Numbered from the stretch's first letter, positions 51,305-60,433 are shown. The stretch: 64,000 nt of DNA from Stenotrophomonas sp. ZAC14D1_NAIMI4_1 (GCF_003086775.1 NZ_CP026001.1:4368125-4432124); one strand, 5' to 3'. Notes: generated by a model from the sequence alone, not told the origin. Translations and numbers: made by a program.

Positions 51305-54300
51305 TCATGGGGCGACGATGCTGGCGGAGTCGCCCTCCTGGCCGATCAGCACGGCGTTGGCCCAGTTGGCGCAGACCTGGGCGGGTTGGCTGCCCTGCGC
51401 ACCCAGCGTGCGCAGGCTCAGGGCGGAAAGACCACGGATGTCCAGTTCCGGCTTGACCACGCCGGGGGCCTTCACCAGGCCGCTGTCGTACAGCAGGCGG
51501 CCATCGCCCCAGACCTGGAACTGCAGGCCGCCGGCGGCGCGGCAGGCATCGTCGATGCCGAGATCGGCGCGCAGCAGGTTCCAGCCGCCCTGCAGGCGCA
51601 GGTCGATGCGGCTGTTGCCGCCCACGTCCAGGCCACGGCGGAACTGCAGGCCGTTCATGCGCAGGCCGGCGTCGCCACGGAAGGACTGGTCGGCGCGCAC
51701 CTGGCTGGCCAGCGCGGCCGGCACCGGCAGCTCGGAGAGATACTGCTGCCGGGCCGGTCGCTCCGGTTCCTGGTGCTCGAGGATGTGGAAGGTGGACAGC
51801 GCGATCGGGCCGACATCGCGCGGCTGCAGTGCATCGAAGGCACGGGCGCTGCCCTGTGCGGCGGTGACCATCGGATCGGTGCTGCTGGCGCCGTCGCCTT
51901 CGGGGTTCTGCACGCTCAGCACGCGGAAGCGCAGCAGGCGGCCGGCGTGGGCCGGGAAGTCGATGCGCTGCACACCTTCCTTCAACTGCAGGCGGCCACG
52001 CGCGATGGGTTCGCCCCACTCGCCATTGCTGTCACCCAGATAGACCTCGTAGTCGCGGACCTGGCCGTGCTTCCAGTTCTTGTCGTTGCGCGGGGCGATC
52101 TCGATGCCGTCGATCATCTTCCGCTCGCCAAAGCCGACCACCCACTCGTGGGCGCCGGTGCGCACGGCCTGGTTGCGCACGCTGCGGAACCAGGTGCCGG
52201 GGTCATCATCGAAGGCGTTTTCCAGCGCGTGGCCCGGTTCTTCGGCCGGACGATTGACCACCAGCAGGCTGTCGGCCGGCAGTTCGCGGCCCAGCACCGG
52301 CGCGGCCGGGAAGGCATCGTCGGCAGCCGCAGCGGCCACGGCGAAATCCAGCTGCAGCTGCAGCGGCTGGCGGATGTCCTGCGTGGCGGTACGCACATGC
52401 AGGGTGCCGCGGCGGTCCTTCGCATCGAAGTACCAGCCTTCGCTGGCGCTGTTGAACGCCGCCGCATCGGCCAGCGTCGGCAGCGCGCGGCCACCGGCCT
52501 GCACTGCACGCGGCGCCTGCCGGCTGAGCACGCGCAGGCCGTAGCGGCGCTGTGCCAGCTGGCCGTTGTAGCTGCCCTGCACCGCGTCGATCTGCACCTG
52601 CACCGGGCCGCTGCCCTGCACCGGGGCCTGCACGCGCACCACCTGCGTGCTCGATTCGCCCTTCTGGTAGCGGCGCGTGGTGCCGTCGTCTTCGTACAGC
52701 GTGTACTGCGCTTCGCCCTGCGGGTAGAGGTCGAAGGTCACTTCATCGAGGGGCTTCTCGCCGTCGAACAGCATCGACGGATACATCGGCAGGATCGCAC
52801 CGGCGCGCACGAACACCGGCAGCGTGGCCAGGTCCACCTGGCGGTCAAGCTGGCGTCCCTCGGCACCGGCCTGCACGCGGCGGCCATCCCAGTAGTCGAT
52901 CCAGCCGCCGGCCGGCAGGTGGATGTCGCGGCGCCAGCCACGGCTGGCCGCCTGGCTGCGGTACACCGGCGCCACCAGCAGGTCGCGGCCAAGCAGGAAC
53001 TGGTACTTGTAGGTTTCATCCTGCGCGTGCGGGTCGCGTGGGTTGTCCCACATCAGGCCGCGCACCGGCGGTGCACCGGTCTGCGCGGCCTCGTGCACCA
53101 GCCCGTACATGTACGGGGTCAGGCGCATCTTCAACTTCAGGTAATCGCGGTTGATGCTGCGGTAGGGCTCGTCGTACCACCACGGGTGCTTGCGCGCGTT
53201 CGACGACCAGCCGCTCATGCCCATCAGCACCGGGGTGAACGCTTTCCACTGCAGGTCGCGGGTGAAGGTCTCGGCGCTGCCGCCGAAGATCGCATCGACG
53301 TCGCCGCTGGCGTAGGCCATGCCGGACAGGCCCGAGCCCACCAGGGTCGGCACGTGCCAGCGGATGTAATCCCAGCTGCTGCTCTGGTCGCCGGTCCAGG
53401 CCACCGCGTAGCGCTGGATGCCGGCCCAGCCCATCACCGTCCACAGGAACGGGCGCGAATCGGAGTTGTCGAGGATGCCGTTGAACGCCTGGCGGTTGGC
53501 ATCCATCGCGAACTGGTAGCCCTTGCCGGTCCAGGCCACGTCCAGCTTCTGCACCCGGGTGCCGGCCTTGCCCACTTCCCAGGCAATCTTGTCCACGCCG
53601 TTCTCGGTCCACAGGCCGGTGCGGAAGCCGTACTTGGCAAGCCCCTGCACGGTCTCCGGCAGCTTCTGGTAGCCGCAGCCGTAGCCGTCGTTGGGCAGGA
53701 TCCAGCCGCCGGGCATGTCATGTTCGCGGTACTGCTTGGCCACGCTGTCGATCACATCCGGCGTGGTGCCGGTCGGGCCGTCGCTCCAGCCTTCGGGCAC
53801 GGTGCCGGGCTTCCGGCTGTTGTCGGCGTCGTTGTAGCAGTCGGCATCGCCGTAGGAGAGCGCCCAGCGCGCGACCATGTTCGGGCGGCCGGTCAGCTGG
53901 GTGTAGCGTTCGATCAGCTTCGGCAGGTCCGCGCCGACGAAGTAGTAGGCGTCGAAGCGGTCTTCGCGGTGCAGCAGGGTGGCCTGGTCGGCCTGGCGCA
54001 GGTCGTAGCTGCCATCGCTCCAAGTGTTGCGCAGCATGCCCCAGCCACGGCTGCTGAGCAGCATCGGCGCCGGGCTCGGGCGATCGCCCTCTTCCCAGCC
54101 GCCGGAATAGGACACCTCCAGCTCGCGACCCTTGAACTGGTAGCGGCCGTTCTGCTGGCCACCCCCGAAGTAGCCTTCGTCGGCCTGCGAGGAGAGCACC
54201 TGCACGCTCTGCGTGGCATCCAGGTCCAGCGGCTGCAGTTCCTGCCACAGCGCAGTGGGCTGGCCGTTGTCCAGGCGCTCCAGGCGCAGGCGCAGCGGCT

Positions 54301-54664
54301 GCCGCTGCACGTGCAGCACCAGGGCGTCGGTGCGCACGCGGATTTCCTGTGCGTCTTCTTCCAGCTGCGCCCGCACATTCGCCTTGGGCTGCGGCAGCAC
54401 GATCGGCGCGGCCTTGTCGCCGGCGCCGGTCAGTTTGCCGTTGCGGCCGGCCTGCACGCGGAGGATGTCCGCGGCCGGCAGTTCGATGCGGATGCGCGCG
54501 CCGCTGTCGGTCTGCAGGTCCCAGCCGTGCACGCCGTCGCGGCTGTCACTGGCGCTGACCGAACGCAGGTTGCCGACCGGCTCAGCCTGGGCCGATGTCG
54601 CTGCCAGCATCAATGCCGGCAGCAGGGCCAGCAGCAGCGGCGAGCGACGAATGCGGTTCTCCAC
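51305..54664 (-). CDS. multidomain GH31 glycoside hydrolase, candidate alpha-N-acetylgalactosaminidase
   Basis: The product is 1119 residues. The GTG at 54664 has GGGAG upstream and is preferred over a TTG at 54676. After a signal peptide (PLLLALLPALMLAATSAQA) come an N-terminal beta domain and the GH31 barrel. The probable nucleophile is Asp375 (KLDVAWTGKGY) and the acid/base Asp426 (AWTGDQSSSWDY). A DUF5110-like region, an F5/8-type C (CBM32-like) domain at roughly 820-940 and a C-terminal NPCBM-like domain follow. The DVAW nucleophile region differs from classic alpha-glucosidases and recalls GH31 subfamily 18 enzymes acting on GalNAc-alpha-Ser/Thr. The adjoining GalNAc operon supports this; activity is inferred. 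Confidence 0.82.
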   Translation of the reverse strand: MENRIRRSPLLLALLPALMLAATSAQAEPVGNLRSVSASDSRDGVHGWDLQTDSGARIRIELPAADILRVQAGRNGKLTGAGDKAAPIVLPQPKANVRAQLEEDAQEIRVRTDALVLHVQRQPLRLRLERLDNGQPTALWQELQPLDLDATQSVQVLSSQADEGYFGGGQQNGRYQFKGRELEVSYSGGWEEGDRPSPAPMLLSSRGWGMLRNTWSDGSYDLRQADQATLLHREDRFDAYYFVGADLPKLIERYTQLTGRPNMVARWALSYGDADCYNDADNSRKPGTVPEGWSDGPTGTTPDVIDSVAKQYREHDMPGGWILPNDGYGCGYQKLPETVQGLAKYGFRTGLWTENGVDKIAWEVGKAGTRVQKLDVAWTGKGYQFAMDANRQAFNGILDNSDSRPFLWTVMGWAGIQRYAVAWTGDQSSSWDYIRWHVPTLVGSGLSGMAYASGDVDAIFGGSAETFTRDLQWKAFTPVLMGMSGWSSNARKHPWWYDEPYRSINRDYLKLKMRLTPYMYGLVHEAAQTGAPPVRGLMWDNPRDPHAQDETYKYQFLLGRDLLVAPVYRSQAASRGWRRDIHLPAGGWIDYWDGRRVQAGAEGRQLDRQVDLATLPVFVRAGAILPMYPSMLFDGEKPLDEVTFDLYPQGEAQYTLYEDDGTTRRYQKGESSTQVVRVQAPVQGSGPVQVQIDAVQGSYNGQLAQRRYGLRVLSRQAPRAVQAGGRALPTLADAAAFNSASEGWYFDAKDRRGTLHVRTATQDIRQPLQLQLDFAVAAAAADDAFPAAPVLGRELPADSLLVVNRPAEEPGHALENAFDDDPGTWFRSVRNQAVRTGAHEWVVGFGERKMIDGIEIAPRNDKNWKHGQVRDYEVYLGDSNGEWGEPIARGRLQLKEGVQRIDFPAHAGRLLRFRVLSVQNPEGDGASSTDPMVTAAQGSARAFDALQPRDVGPIALSTFHILEHQEPERPARQQYLSELPVPAALASQVRADQSFRGDAGLRMNGLQFRRGLDVGGNSRIDLRLQGGWNLLRADLGIDDACRAAGGLQFQVWGDGRLLYDSGLVKAPGVVKPELDIRGLSALSLRTLGAQGSQPAQVCANWANAVLIGQEGDSASIVAP

Positions 54665-54728
54665 ACGAACTCCCAACCCGTTTACCGGGCGTTTCGAAAG
54701 CAGTTGCGGCCGACTCTAGGGCAGGGAT

Positions 54729-54753
54729 TCGAAAGATGTCAATAAACTGAAAG
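54729..54753. promoter_or_regulatory. candidate AgaR (DeoR-type) operator, GH31 side
   Basis: TCGAAAGATGTCAATAAACTGAAAG lies 65 bp upstream of the GH31 start and shares the TCGAAA/ATGTCAA/GAAAG pattern with the site at 54924-54948 read in the opposite direction. AgaR of E. coli also binds TTTC/GAAA-rich direct repeats. Confidence 0.5.
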
Positions 54754-54807
54754 GAAAAAGGAAGATATATTTGGTAGAAACGAAAGTTGTTGCGTCGCAA
54801 TACTTTG

Positions 54808-54821
54808 TGTAAGCGCTTGCA
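54808..54821. promoter_or_regulatory. LacI-family-type palindrome
   Basis: TGTAAGCGCTTGCA matches the LacI/GalR/CcpA consensus TGNAANCGNTTNCA with a GCGC centre. It lies midway in the GH31-agaS intergenic region. No LacI-family gene is in the window, so the regulator would be encoded elsewhere. Confidence 0.5.
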
Positions 54822-54923
54822 AACCCCTGTTAAGCATTGTGCGATACGGCATTCGGCCGGTTCTTGCGTTTCTGGATCTCCCTGTTGACGAGCAAGCTGC
54901 GTCAAGCCATTTCTTTCTTTTTG

Positions 54924-54948
54924 CTTTCGATGTTTGACATTTCGAAAG
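54924..54948. promoter_or_regulatory. candidate AgaR (DeoR-type) operator, agaS side
   Basis: CTTTCGATGTTTGACATTTCGAAAG is an imperfect palindrome 40 bp before the agaS start at 54988. Its CTTTCGA/TTCGAAAG arms match the TTTC-rich recognition pattern of DeoR-type sugar repressors. Confidence 0.55.
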
Positions 54949-54987
54949 AAAACACTGATGGTGCGCTGGCCCAACTGGAACCTCCGA

Positions 54988-56142
54988 ATGGACGTCACCC
55001 TGCTTTCCGATGTGTCCGCCTGGCAGCGCCGGGGCGGAGCCGATACCGCTACCGAAATCGCCCAGCAGCCGGCGCTGTGGGAAGCCCTTGCGCAGGACCT
55101 GTCGCGTGCCCGCGACCGCCTGCAGGCCTTCCTCGGCGACAGCCTCAACGATCCCAACCAGCGCGTGCTGTTCACCGGCGCAGGCAGCTCCGGCTTCATC
55201 GCCGAAATGGTGGCCGATGCGATCAACGCGCAGTGGCCGGCCGAGGTGCGCGTGGTGCATACCACCAGCCTGCTGACCCACCCGGCGCTGTACCTGCAGC
55301 GCGACCGCCCCACGCTGCTGGTGTCGTTTGGCCGCAGCGGCTCCAGCCCGGAAAGCGTGGCTGCGGTCGACCGCGTGCGCGCCGACGTGGCCGACGCCCG
55401 TTTCCTCGACATCACCTGCAATGCCGACGGCGAACTGGCCCGCCGTGGTGCCGGCCGCAGCGATACCTTCACCCTGCTGATGCCTTCGGCCAGCTGCGAC
55501 CGCGCCTTTGCCATGACCAGCAGCCTGACCTGCATGCTGCTGGCCGCGCTGACCATGTTCGACCGCTCGCCGTGGGAGGCGCGCAGCGCACGCCTGAAGC
55601 AGATTGCCGCTCTGGGCCGCGAAGGCCTGGCGCAGTGGGATGCGCCGGTGGCGGCACTGGCGCAGCGCCCGTTCAACCGGGTGATCTACCTGGCCAGCGG
55701 ACCGCTGGAAGCGCTGGCCCGCGAGTGCGCGCTGAAGGTGCTGGAACTGACCGCCGGCCGCGTGCTGGCGCTGGCCAACACCCCGCTGGGTTTCCGCCAC
55801 GGCCCCAAGTCCACGCTGGACGGCGACACCCTGGTGGTGGTGCTGCGCAGCGTGCAGCCGCTGGCACGCCGCTACGAACAGGACCTGCTGGAAGAACTGC
55901 GCCGCGACGGCGTGGCCGGGCAGGTGCTGGCGATCGGCCCGCATGCGGATATCGGCGCGGACGACGAGTACACGCTGACCGTGCCGGCACTGGACGACCC
56001 GTGGCTGGCGCCGGTGTGGCTGGGCTTCGCCCAGTTGTTCGCGCTGCAGCGCTCGGCCGCGCTGGGCTTGACCCCGGACAATCCGTTCCCGGACGGCACC
56101 GTCAACCGCGTCGTCCAGGGCGTCACCATCCACCATGGCTGA
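54988..56142 (+). CDS. agaS: galactosamine-6-phosphate deaminase/isomerase, SIS family
   Basis: The product is 384 residues from the ATG at 54988, the same length as E. coli AgaS; starts at 54958 (ATG) or 54934 (TTG, inside the operator) are less likely. Two SIS domains are visible: FTGAGSSGFIAEMVADAI with VSFGRSGSSPESVAAVDR, and later IYLASGPLEALARECALKVLELTAG with 'LGFRHGPKSTLDGDTLVVVL'. AgaS converts galactosamine-6-phosphate to tagatose-6-phosphate plus ammonia. It is first in the plus-strand operon and overlaps the kinase gene by 8 bases. Confidence 0.88.
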   Translation: MDVTLLSDVSAWQRRGGADTATEIAQQPALWEALAQDLSRARDRLQAFLGDSLNDPNQRVLFTGAGSSGFIAEMVADAINAQWPAEVRVVHTTSLLTHPALYLQRDRPTLLVSFGRSGSSPESVAAVDRVRADVADARFLDITCNADGELARRGAGRSDTFTLLMPSASCDRAFAMTSSLTCMLLAALTMFDRSPWEARSARLKQIAALGREGLAQWDAPVAALAQRPFNRVIYLASGPLEALARECALKVLELTAGRVLALANTPLGFRHGPKSTLDGDTLVVVLRSVQPLARRYEQDLLEELRRDGVAGQVLAIGPHADIGADDEYTLTVPALDDPWLAPVWLGFAQLFALQRSAALGLTPDNPFPDGTVNRVVQGVTIHHG

Positions 56143-57073
56143 GCTGATCGCCCACGCCTGCTACGGCATCGACATCGGCGGCACCAAGATCGAGCTGGTG
56201 GCGTGCGATGCGGCGATGCAGGTCACTTGGCGCCGCCGCGTGGCGACGCCACAGGGCGACTACGCCGGTTTCCTGCAGGCCGTCGTTGCACTGGTGGCCG
56301 AGGCCGATGCCACGCTGGGCCGCAGTGACGCCGCCATCGGCATCGCCCTGCCCGGCGTGCGCGACCGCCGCAGCGGCCGCCAGCTCAGCGCGAACGTGCC
56401 GGCGCTGACCGGCCAGTGCGTCGCCCACGACCTGCAGGCCCGCCTGCAGCGTCCGCTGCACTTCGGCAATGACCTGCAGTGCTTTGCGTTGTCCGAGGCG
56501 CACGGTGGAGCCGCCGATGGCTACCCCAGCATGTTCGGCGCCATCCTCGGCACCGGTGCCGGTGGTGGCTTCTGCCTGCAGGGCCGCCTGCTGACCGGCT
56601 TCAACGGCCTGGCTGGCGAATGGGGCCACTGGAGCGTGCCCGGCCACCTGCTGCAGCGCCACGGCCTGCCCCTGCTGGACTGCGGCTGCGGCCTGCAGGG
56701 CTGCGTGGAGCGCTACGTGTCCGGCAGCGGCGTGGCGATGATCGAACGCCACCTCGGTGGCAGCGCGCGCGATGCCAGCGCGGTGATCGCCCTGGCCGAG
56801 GCCGGCGATGCACGCGCCCGCCAGGCGCTGGACATCCACCGCGACCTGCTCGGCCACAGCCTGGCCGCACTGGTGCTGGCGCTGGACCCGCACGTGATCG
56901 TGCTCGGCGGCGGCCTCTCGCAGTACGCGCCGCTGTACCAGCAGTTGCCTTCGGCGGTGGCCGCCCATCTGTTTGCCGGCGCGCAGGTGCCGCCCATCGT
57001 GCCGCCGCGCTTCGGCGATGCCGGTGGTGCGCGCGGTGCCGCGCTGCTGGCCTGCCAACCCTCGTTTTCCTGA
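56135..57073 (+). CDS. agaK: ROK-family sugar kinase (probable GalNAc kinase)
   Basis: The 312-residue protein has the ROK features: phosphate loop CYGIDIGGTKIELVACD, catalytic Asp in HFGNDLQCFAL, 'GTGAGGGFCLQGRLLTG', GEWGHWSV, and the zinc knuckle LLDCGCGLQGCVERYVSG (Cys-x-Cys-...-Cys with the upstream His). The context (AgaS, deacetylase, AgaZ) indicates GalNAc as substrate, giving GalNAc-6-phosphate after non-PTS uptake, as the ROK kinase AgaK does in Shewanella. Specificity cannot be read from sequence alone. Confidence 0.82.
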   Translation: MAELIAHACYGIDIGGTKIELVACDAAMQVTWRRRVATPQGDYAGFLQAVVALVAEADATLGRSDAAIGIALPGVRDRRSGRQLSANVPALTGQCVAHDLQARLQRPLHFGNDLQCFALSEAHGGAADGYPSMFGAILGTGAGGGFCLQGRLLTGFNGLAGEWGHWSVPGHLLQRHGLPLLDCGCGLQGCVERYVSGSGVAMIERHLGGSARDASAVIALAEAGDARARQALDIHRDLLGHSLAALVLALDPHVIVLGGGLSQYAPLYQQLPSAVAAHLFAGAQVPPIVPPRFGDAGGARGAALLACQPSFS

Positions 57074-57090
57074 TCGACCGGAGCCTGACC

Positions 57091-58425
57091 ATGTCCCCGC
57101 TGCAGACCCTGCTTGCCTCCCACCGCGCCGGTGCCAACGTCGGCCTGTACAGCGTCTGCTGCAGCAACGAACAGGTGCTGCGCGCGGCCATGCACGTGGC
57201 GCTGGCGCACGGCACCGTGCTGCTGGTCGAAGCCACGTCCAACCAGGTCGACCAGTTTGGCGGCTACACCGGCATGACCCCGCCGCAGTACCGCGATTAC
57301 GTCGGCACCCTCGCCGATGAAGAAGGCTTCCCGCGCGAGCGGCTGATCCTCGGTGGCGACCACCTTGGCCCGAACGCCTGGCAGAAGCGCCCGGCCGCCG
57401 AAGCCATGACCCATGCGCGCGTGCTGATCGAGGCCTACGTGGCCGCCGGCTTCCACAAGATCCACCTGGACTGCAGCATGTCCTGCGCCGACGACCCGGT
57501 GCCGCTGCCCGATGCGATCGTCGCCGCACGTTCGGCCGAGTTGGCCGAGATCGCCGAGCGCACCGCCGCCGAACACGGCCTGCCGCCGCCGGTCTATGTC
57601 ATCGGCACCGAAGTGCCGGTACCCGGTGGCGAAGCCTCGCTGGCCGGCGGCCTGCAGGTGACCACGCCGGCCGCCGCTGCGCAGACGCTGGCCATCCACC
57701 AGCACGCCTTCGATACGCCGCAGCTGCGCGATGCGTGGCAGCGGGTGATCGCGATGGTGGTGCAGCCGGGCGTGGATTTCGACCACAGCAGCGTGCACGA
57801 GTACGACCCCGCGGCAGCCGATGCGCTGGCCGATTTCCTCGAACAGCAGCCGCGCATCGTGTTCGAAGCGCATTCCACCGATTACCAGCGCGAAAGCGGC
57901 CTGCATGCGCTGGTGCGCGACCACTTCGCCATCCTCAAGGTGGGCCCGGCGGCGACCTTCGCCTACCGCGAGGCGCTGTTCGCGCTGGCCGCCATCGAGG
58001 CCGACCTGCTGCCAGCGGCGCAGTGTTCGCGCCTGCCGCTGGTACTGGATGAAGTGATGCAGGCGCAGCCGAAGTACTGGCAGCCCTACTACCAGGGTGA
58101 CGAAGCCGAACTGCGCTTGTTGCGCCGTTTCTCCTTCAGCGACCGCTGCCGCTACTACTGGGGCGAGCCGGCGCTGCTGCAGGCGGTGCAGACCCTGTTC
58201 GCCAACCTGGAACGGCAGGCGCCGCCGCTGGTGCTGCTCAGCCAGTACCTGCCCGAGCAGTACCGCGCCGTGCGCGAAGGCCGCCTGGCCAACACCCCCA
58301 GCGCGCTGGTGCAGCACCGCATCGGCCAGTGCCTGGGCGAATACGCCCGCGCCTGCAGCGCCAACCAGGCGGGCACCCGCAAGCAGAACGCAAGTTCGGC
58401 TGCCTCCGTTCTTGCGAACGGCTAA
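57091..58425 (+). CDS. agaZ: AgaZ/GatZ-family tagatose-bisphosphate aldolase subunit-like protein
   Basis: The 444-residue protein matches GatZ/KbaZ: LLVEATSNQVDQFGGYTGMTP, LGGDHLGPNAWQ, HKIHLDCSMSCADD, YVIGTEVPVPGGE, 'RIVFEAHSTDYQ' and LKVGPAATFAYREALF. In E. coli this is the non-catalytic subunit that stabilises the class II aldolase KbaY/GatY; a kinase role on tagatose-6-phosphate has also been proposed for the family. No KbaY homologue and no separate tagatose-6-phosphate kinase lie in this locus. The ATG at 57091 is 17 bases after the kinase stop. Confidence 0.85.
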   Translation: MSPLQTLLASHRAGANVGLYSVCCSNEQVLRAAMHVALAHGTVLLVEATSNQVDQFGGYTGMTPPQYRDYVGTLADEEGFPRERLILGGDHLGPNAWQKRPAAEAMTHARVLIEAYVAAGFHKIHLDCSMSCADDPVPLPDAIVAARSAELAEIAERTAAEHGLPPPVYVIGTEVPVPGGEASLAGGLQVTTPAAAAQTLAIHQHAFDTPQLRDAWQRVIAMVVQPGVDFDHSSVHEYDPAAADALADFLEQQPRIVFEAHSTDYQRESGLHALVRDHFAILKVGPAATFAYREALFALAAIEADLLPAAQCSRLPLVLDEVMQAQPKYWQPYYQGDEAELRLLRRFSFSDRCRYYWGEPALLQAVQTLFANLERQAPPLVLLSQYLPEQYRAVREGRLANTPSALVQHRIGQCLGEYARACSANQAGTRKQNASSAASVLANG

Positions 58426-58453
58426 TCTCTACCTTTCCTGACGAAACCGAGAG

Positions 58454-59236
58454 ATGGCCATGCGCAACACCCGCTCCCGCCGGCAACAGATCCTGCAGCT
58501 GCTGATCGAGCATGGCTCGGTGCAGGTGGCCGATCTGGTCGAGCGCTTCGGCGTGTCGGCGGTGACCATCCGTGCCGACCTCACCCACTTCGAGGCGCAG
58601 GGCCTGGCCACCCGCACTCACGGCGGTGCCACCCTGGTGCGCACGCCGCCGCAGGAACAGGACATCCACGAGAAGGATGCGCTGAACCTGCCGCTGAAGG
58701 AGTCCATTGGCACCGCCGCCGCGCGGCTGGTGCAGGCCGGCGACAACATCATCATCGACTCCGGCTCGACCACGATGACCCTGGCCCGCCACCTGCGCGG
58801 CCACCGCGACGTGACGGTGATGACCAACGGCCTGAACATCGCCTGGGAACTGGCCAACGCGCCGGGCATCACCGTGCTCCTCACCGGTGGCCTGCTGCGC
58901 CAGCAGTCGCTCTCGCTGCAGGGCAGCCAGGCCGAGGCCAGCCTCAACTCCTACAGCTTCGACACCCTGTTCCTGGGCGTGGACGGCCTGGACCTGCAGT
59001 TCGGCCTGACCACCCACGACGAAGCCGAAGCCCGCCTCAACCACCGCATGGTCGAGCGCGCGCGCCGCATCGTGGTGCTCACCGACGCCTCCAAGTTCGG
59101 CCGCGTCAGCCTGCACCGCATCGCGCTCCTGGATCAGATCCACGCCATCATCACCGATGCCGGCATCGACGATGCCACCCGCGAGGGGCTGCAGCGGCTG
59201 GGCATCGAAGTGATCATCGCCGAGACACCGCCATGA
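58454..59236 (+). CDS. agaR: DeoR-family transcriptional repressor
   Basis: The 260-residue protein has a DeoR helix-turn-helix at the N terminus (RRQQILQLLIEHGSVQVADLVERFGVSAVTIRADLTHFEAQGLATRTHGGA). The C-terminal sensor shows DSGSTTMTLARHL, the GG at LLTGGLLR, and FLGVDGLD, where a phosphosugar binds. As the only regulator in the locus it probably controls both divergent units through the TTTCG/CGAAA sites at 54729-54753 and 54924-54948, with GalN-6-phosphate or tagatose-6-phosphate as the usual type of inducer. It overlaps the deacetylase gene by four bases. Confidence 0.87.
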   Translation: MAMRNTRSRRQQILQLLIEHGSVQVADLVERFGVSAVTIRADLTHFEAQGLATRTHGGATLVRTPPQEQDIHEKDALNLPLKESIGTAAARLVQAGDNIIIDSGSTTMTLARHLRGHRDVTVMTNGLNIAWELANAPGITVLLTGGLLRQQSLSLQGSQAEASLNSYSFDTLFLGVDGLDLQFGLTTHDEAEARLNHRMVERARRIVVLTDASKFGRVSLHRIALLDQIHAIITDAGIDDATREGLQRLGIEVIIAETPP

Positions 59237-60360
59237 CCGACACCCGCTCCCTGCACGGCCGCATCCTCACCCCGCTGGGCTGGCGCCGTGGCCATGTCCA
59301 GTTCGATTCGCACGTGCGCCAGCTGCAGGTGGATGACCACAGTGGGGCCGACGATCTGCAGCTGCCGGTGATCCTGCCCGGCTTCATCGACCTGCACGTG
59401 CACGGCGCGGCCGGCGTGGACCTGATGCAGGGCGGCGAGGTGGCCCGCACCATCGCCCGCACCCACCTGCGCTTCGGTACCACCACCCTGCTGGCGACCA
59501 CCATGACCGCCGGCCTGGACGAGATCGAGCATGCGCTCCAGGGCGTTGCCGCCGCGATGGCGGCGCCGGATGCCGAGGCCGCGACCATCGCCGGCGTGCA
59601 TCTGGAAGGCCCCTTCATCAGCCCGCAGCGGCTGGGCGCGCAGCCCAACCGCACGATCGAGGCAACGCTGGCGCTGGTGCAGCAGCTGCACGCGCTGGCG
59701 CCGATCCGGGTGATGACGCTGGCGCCGGAGATCGGCGAGCACACAGCGCTGATTCCCGCGCTGTCGGCGATGGGCATCCGCGTGCAGCTGGGCCACAGCG
59801 CCGGCACCTACGAGGAAGGCGTGGCCGCGCTGCAGGCCGGCGCGTCCGGCTTCACCCACCTGTTCAACGGCATGACCGGCGTCGACCACTACCGCCCGGG
59901 CATTGCCGCCGCCGCACTGGCGCATGCGCAGTACGCGGAAATCATTCCCGACCTGCAGCACATCCACCCCGGCGTGATCCGCCTGGCCGCGCGCGCGATT
60001 CCGCGCCTGTACGCGGTAACCGATGCCACCGCGGCCACCGGCATGCCCGATGGCGAATACGCGCTGGGCGAACAGCGCGTGCACAAGTGCGGCGGCTGCG
60101 TGCGCCTGGCCACCGGTTCGCTGGCCGGCAGTGCGCTGACCATGGACCAGGCGCTGCGCAACCTGGTGCAGGTGGGCCTGGACCTGGCCGATGCCTCGCA
60201 GCGCGTCTCCACCTTCCCCGCCGCGTACCTCGGCCTGGACGATCGCGGCCGCATCGCGCCCGACGCCCGCGCCGACCTGGTGGTGCTGGACGCCGCACTG
60301 CGCCTGCAGCAGGTGGTGGTGGGTGGGCATGTTGTCGATCTGAACGCTGCACACGCCTGA
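59233..60360 (+). CDS. agaA: N-acetylgalactosamine-6-phosphate deacetylase (NagA family)
   Basis: The 375-residue amidohydrolase carries metal ligands in GFIDLHVHGAAGVDLMQGG and the Glu in HLEGPFISPQRLGAQ. The His of LGHSAGTYEEG, the His of THLFNGMTG and the catalytic Asp of YAVTDATAATGMPDG follow in family order. The reaction removes acetate from GalNAc-6-phosphate (or GlcNAc-6-phosphate for NagA proper); the locus favours GalNAc. Cytoplasmic. It ends 73 bases before the transporter gene, with a GTAG repeat between. Confidence 0.87.
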   Translation: MTDTRSLHGRILTPLGWRRGHVQFDSHVRQLQVDDHSGADDLQLPVILPGFIDLHVHGAAGVDLMQGGEVARTIARTHLRFGTTTLLATTMTAGLDEIEHALQGVAAAMAAPDAEAATIAGVHLEGPFISPQRLGAQPNRTIEATLALVQQLHALAPIRVMTLAPEIGEHTALIPALSAMGIRVQLGHSAGTYEEGVAALQAGASGFTHLFNGMTGVDHYRPGIAAAALAHAQYAEIIPDLQHIHPGVIRLAARAIPRLYAVTDATAATGMPDGEYALGEQRVHKCGGCVRLATGSLAGSALTMDQALRNLVQVGLDLADASQRVSTFPAAYLGLDDRGRIAPDARADLVVLDAALRLQQVVVGGHVVDLNAAHA

Positions 60361-60393
60361 TGCACGCCGTGCGGCGCGAACGCCGCATTGAAA

Positions 60394-60419
60394 CGCCGCC
60401 GGGCACGGCCCGGCGCTAC
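60394..60419 (-). repeat. GTAG palindrome between agaA and the transporter gene
   Basis: GCCGCCGGGCACGGCCCGGCGCTACC: CCGGGC/GCCCGG stem with CTAC at its right end. It lies inside the operon, so it may tune transcription or stabilise the upstream mRNA. Confidence 0.7.
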
Positions 60420-60433
60420 CTGGGAACCTGTCG

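Noticed and set aside
49595..54745. 1716-codon open frame on the plus strand
   Set aside because: It lies antisense to the TonB receptor and GH31 genes, which have clear domains, signal peptides and ribosome sites; long antisense frames are common at high GC.
54934..54987. TTG or early ATG start for agaS
   Set aside because: The TTG lies inside the operator palindrome; the ATG at 54988 gives the family length of 384 residues.
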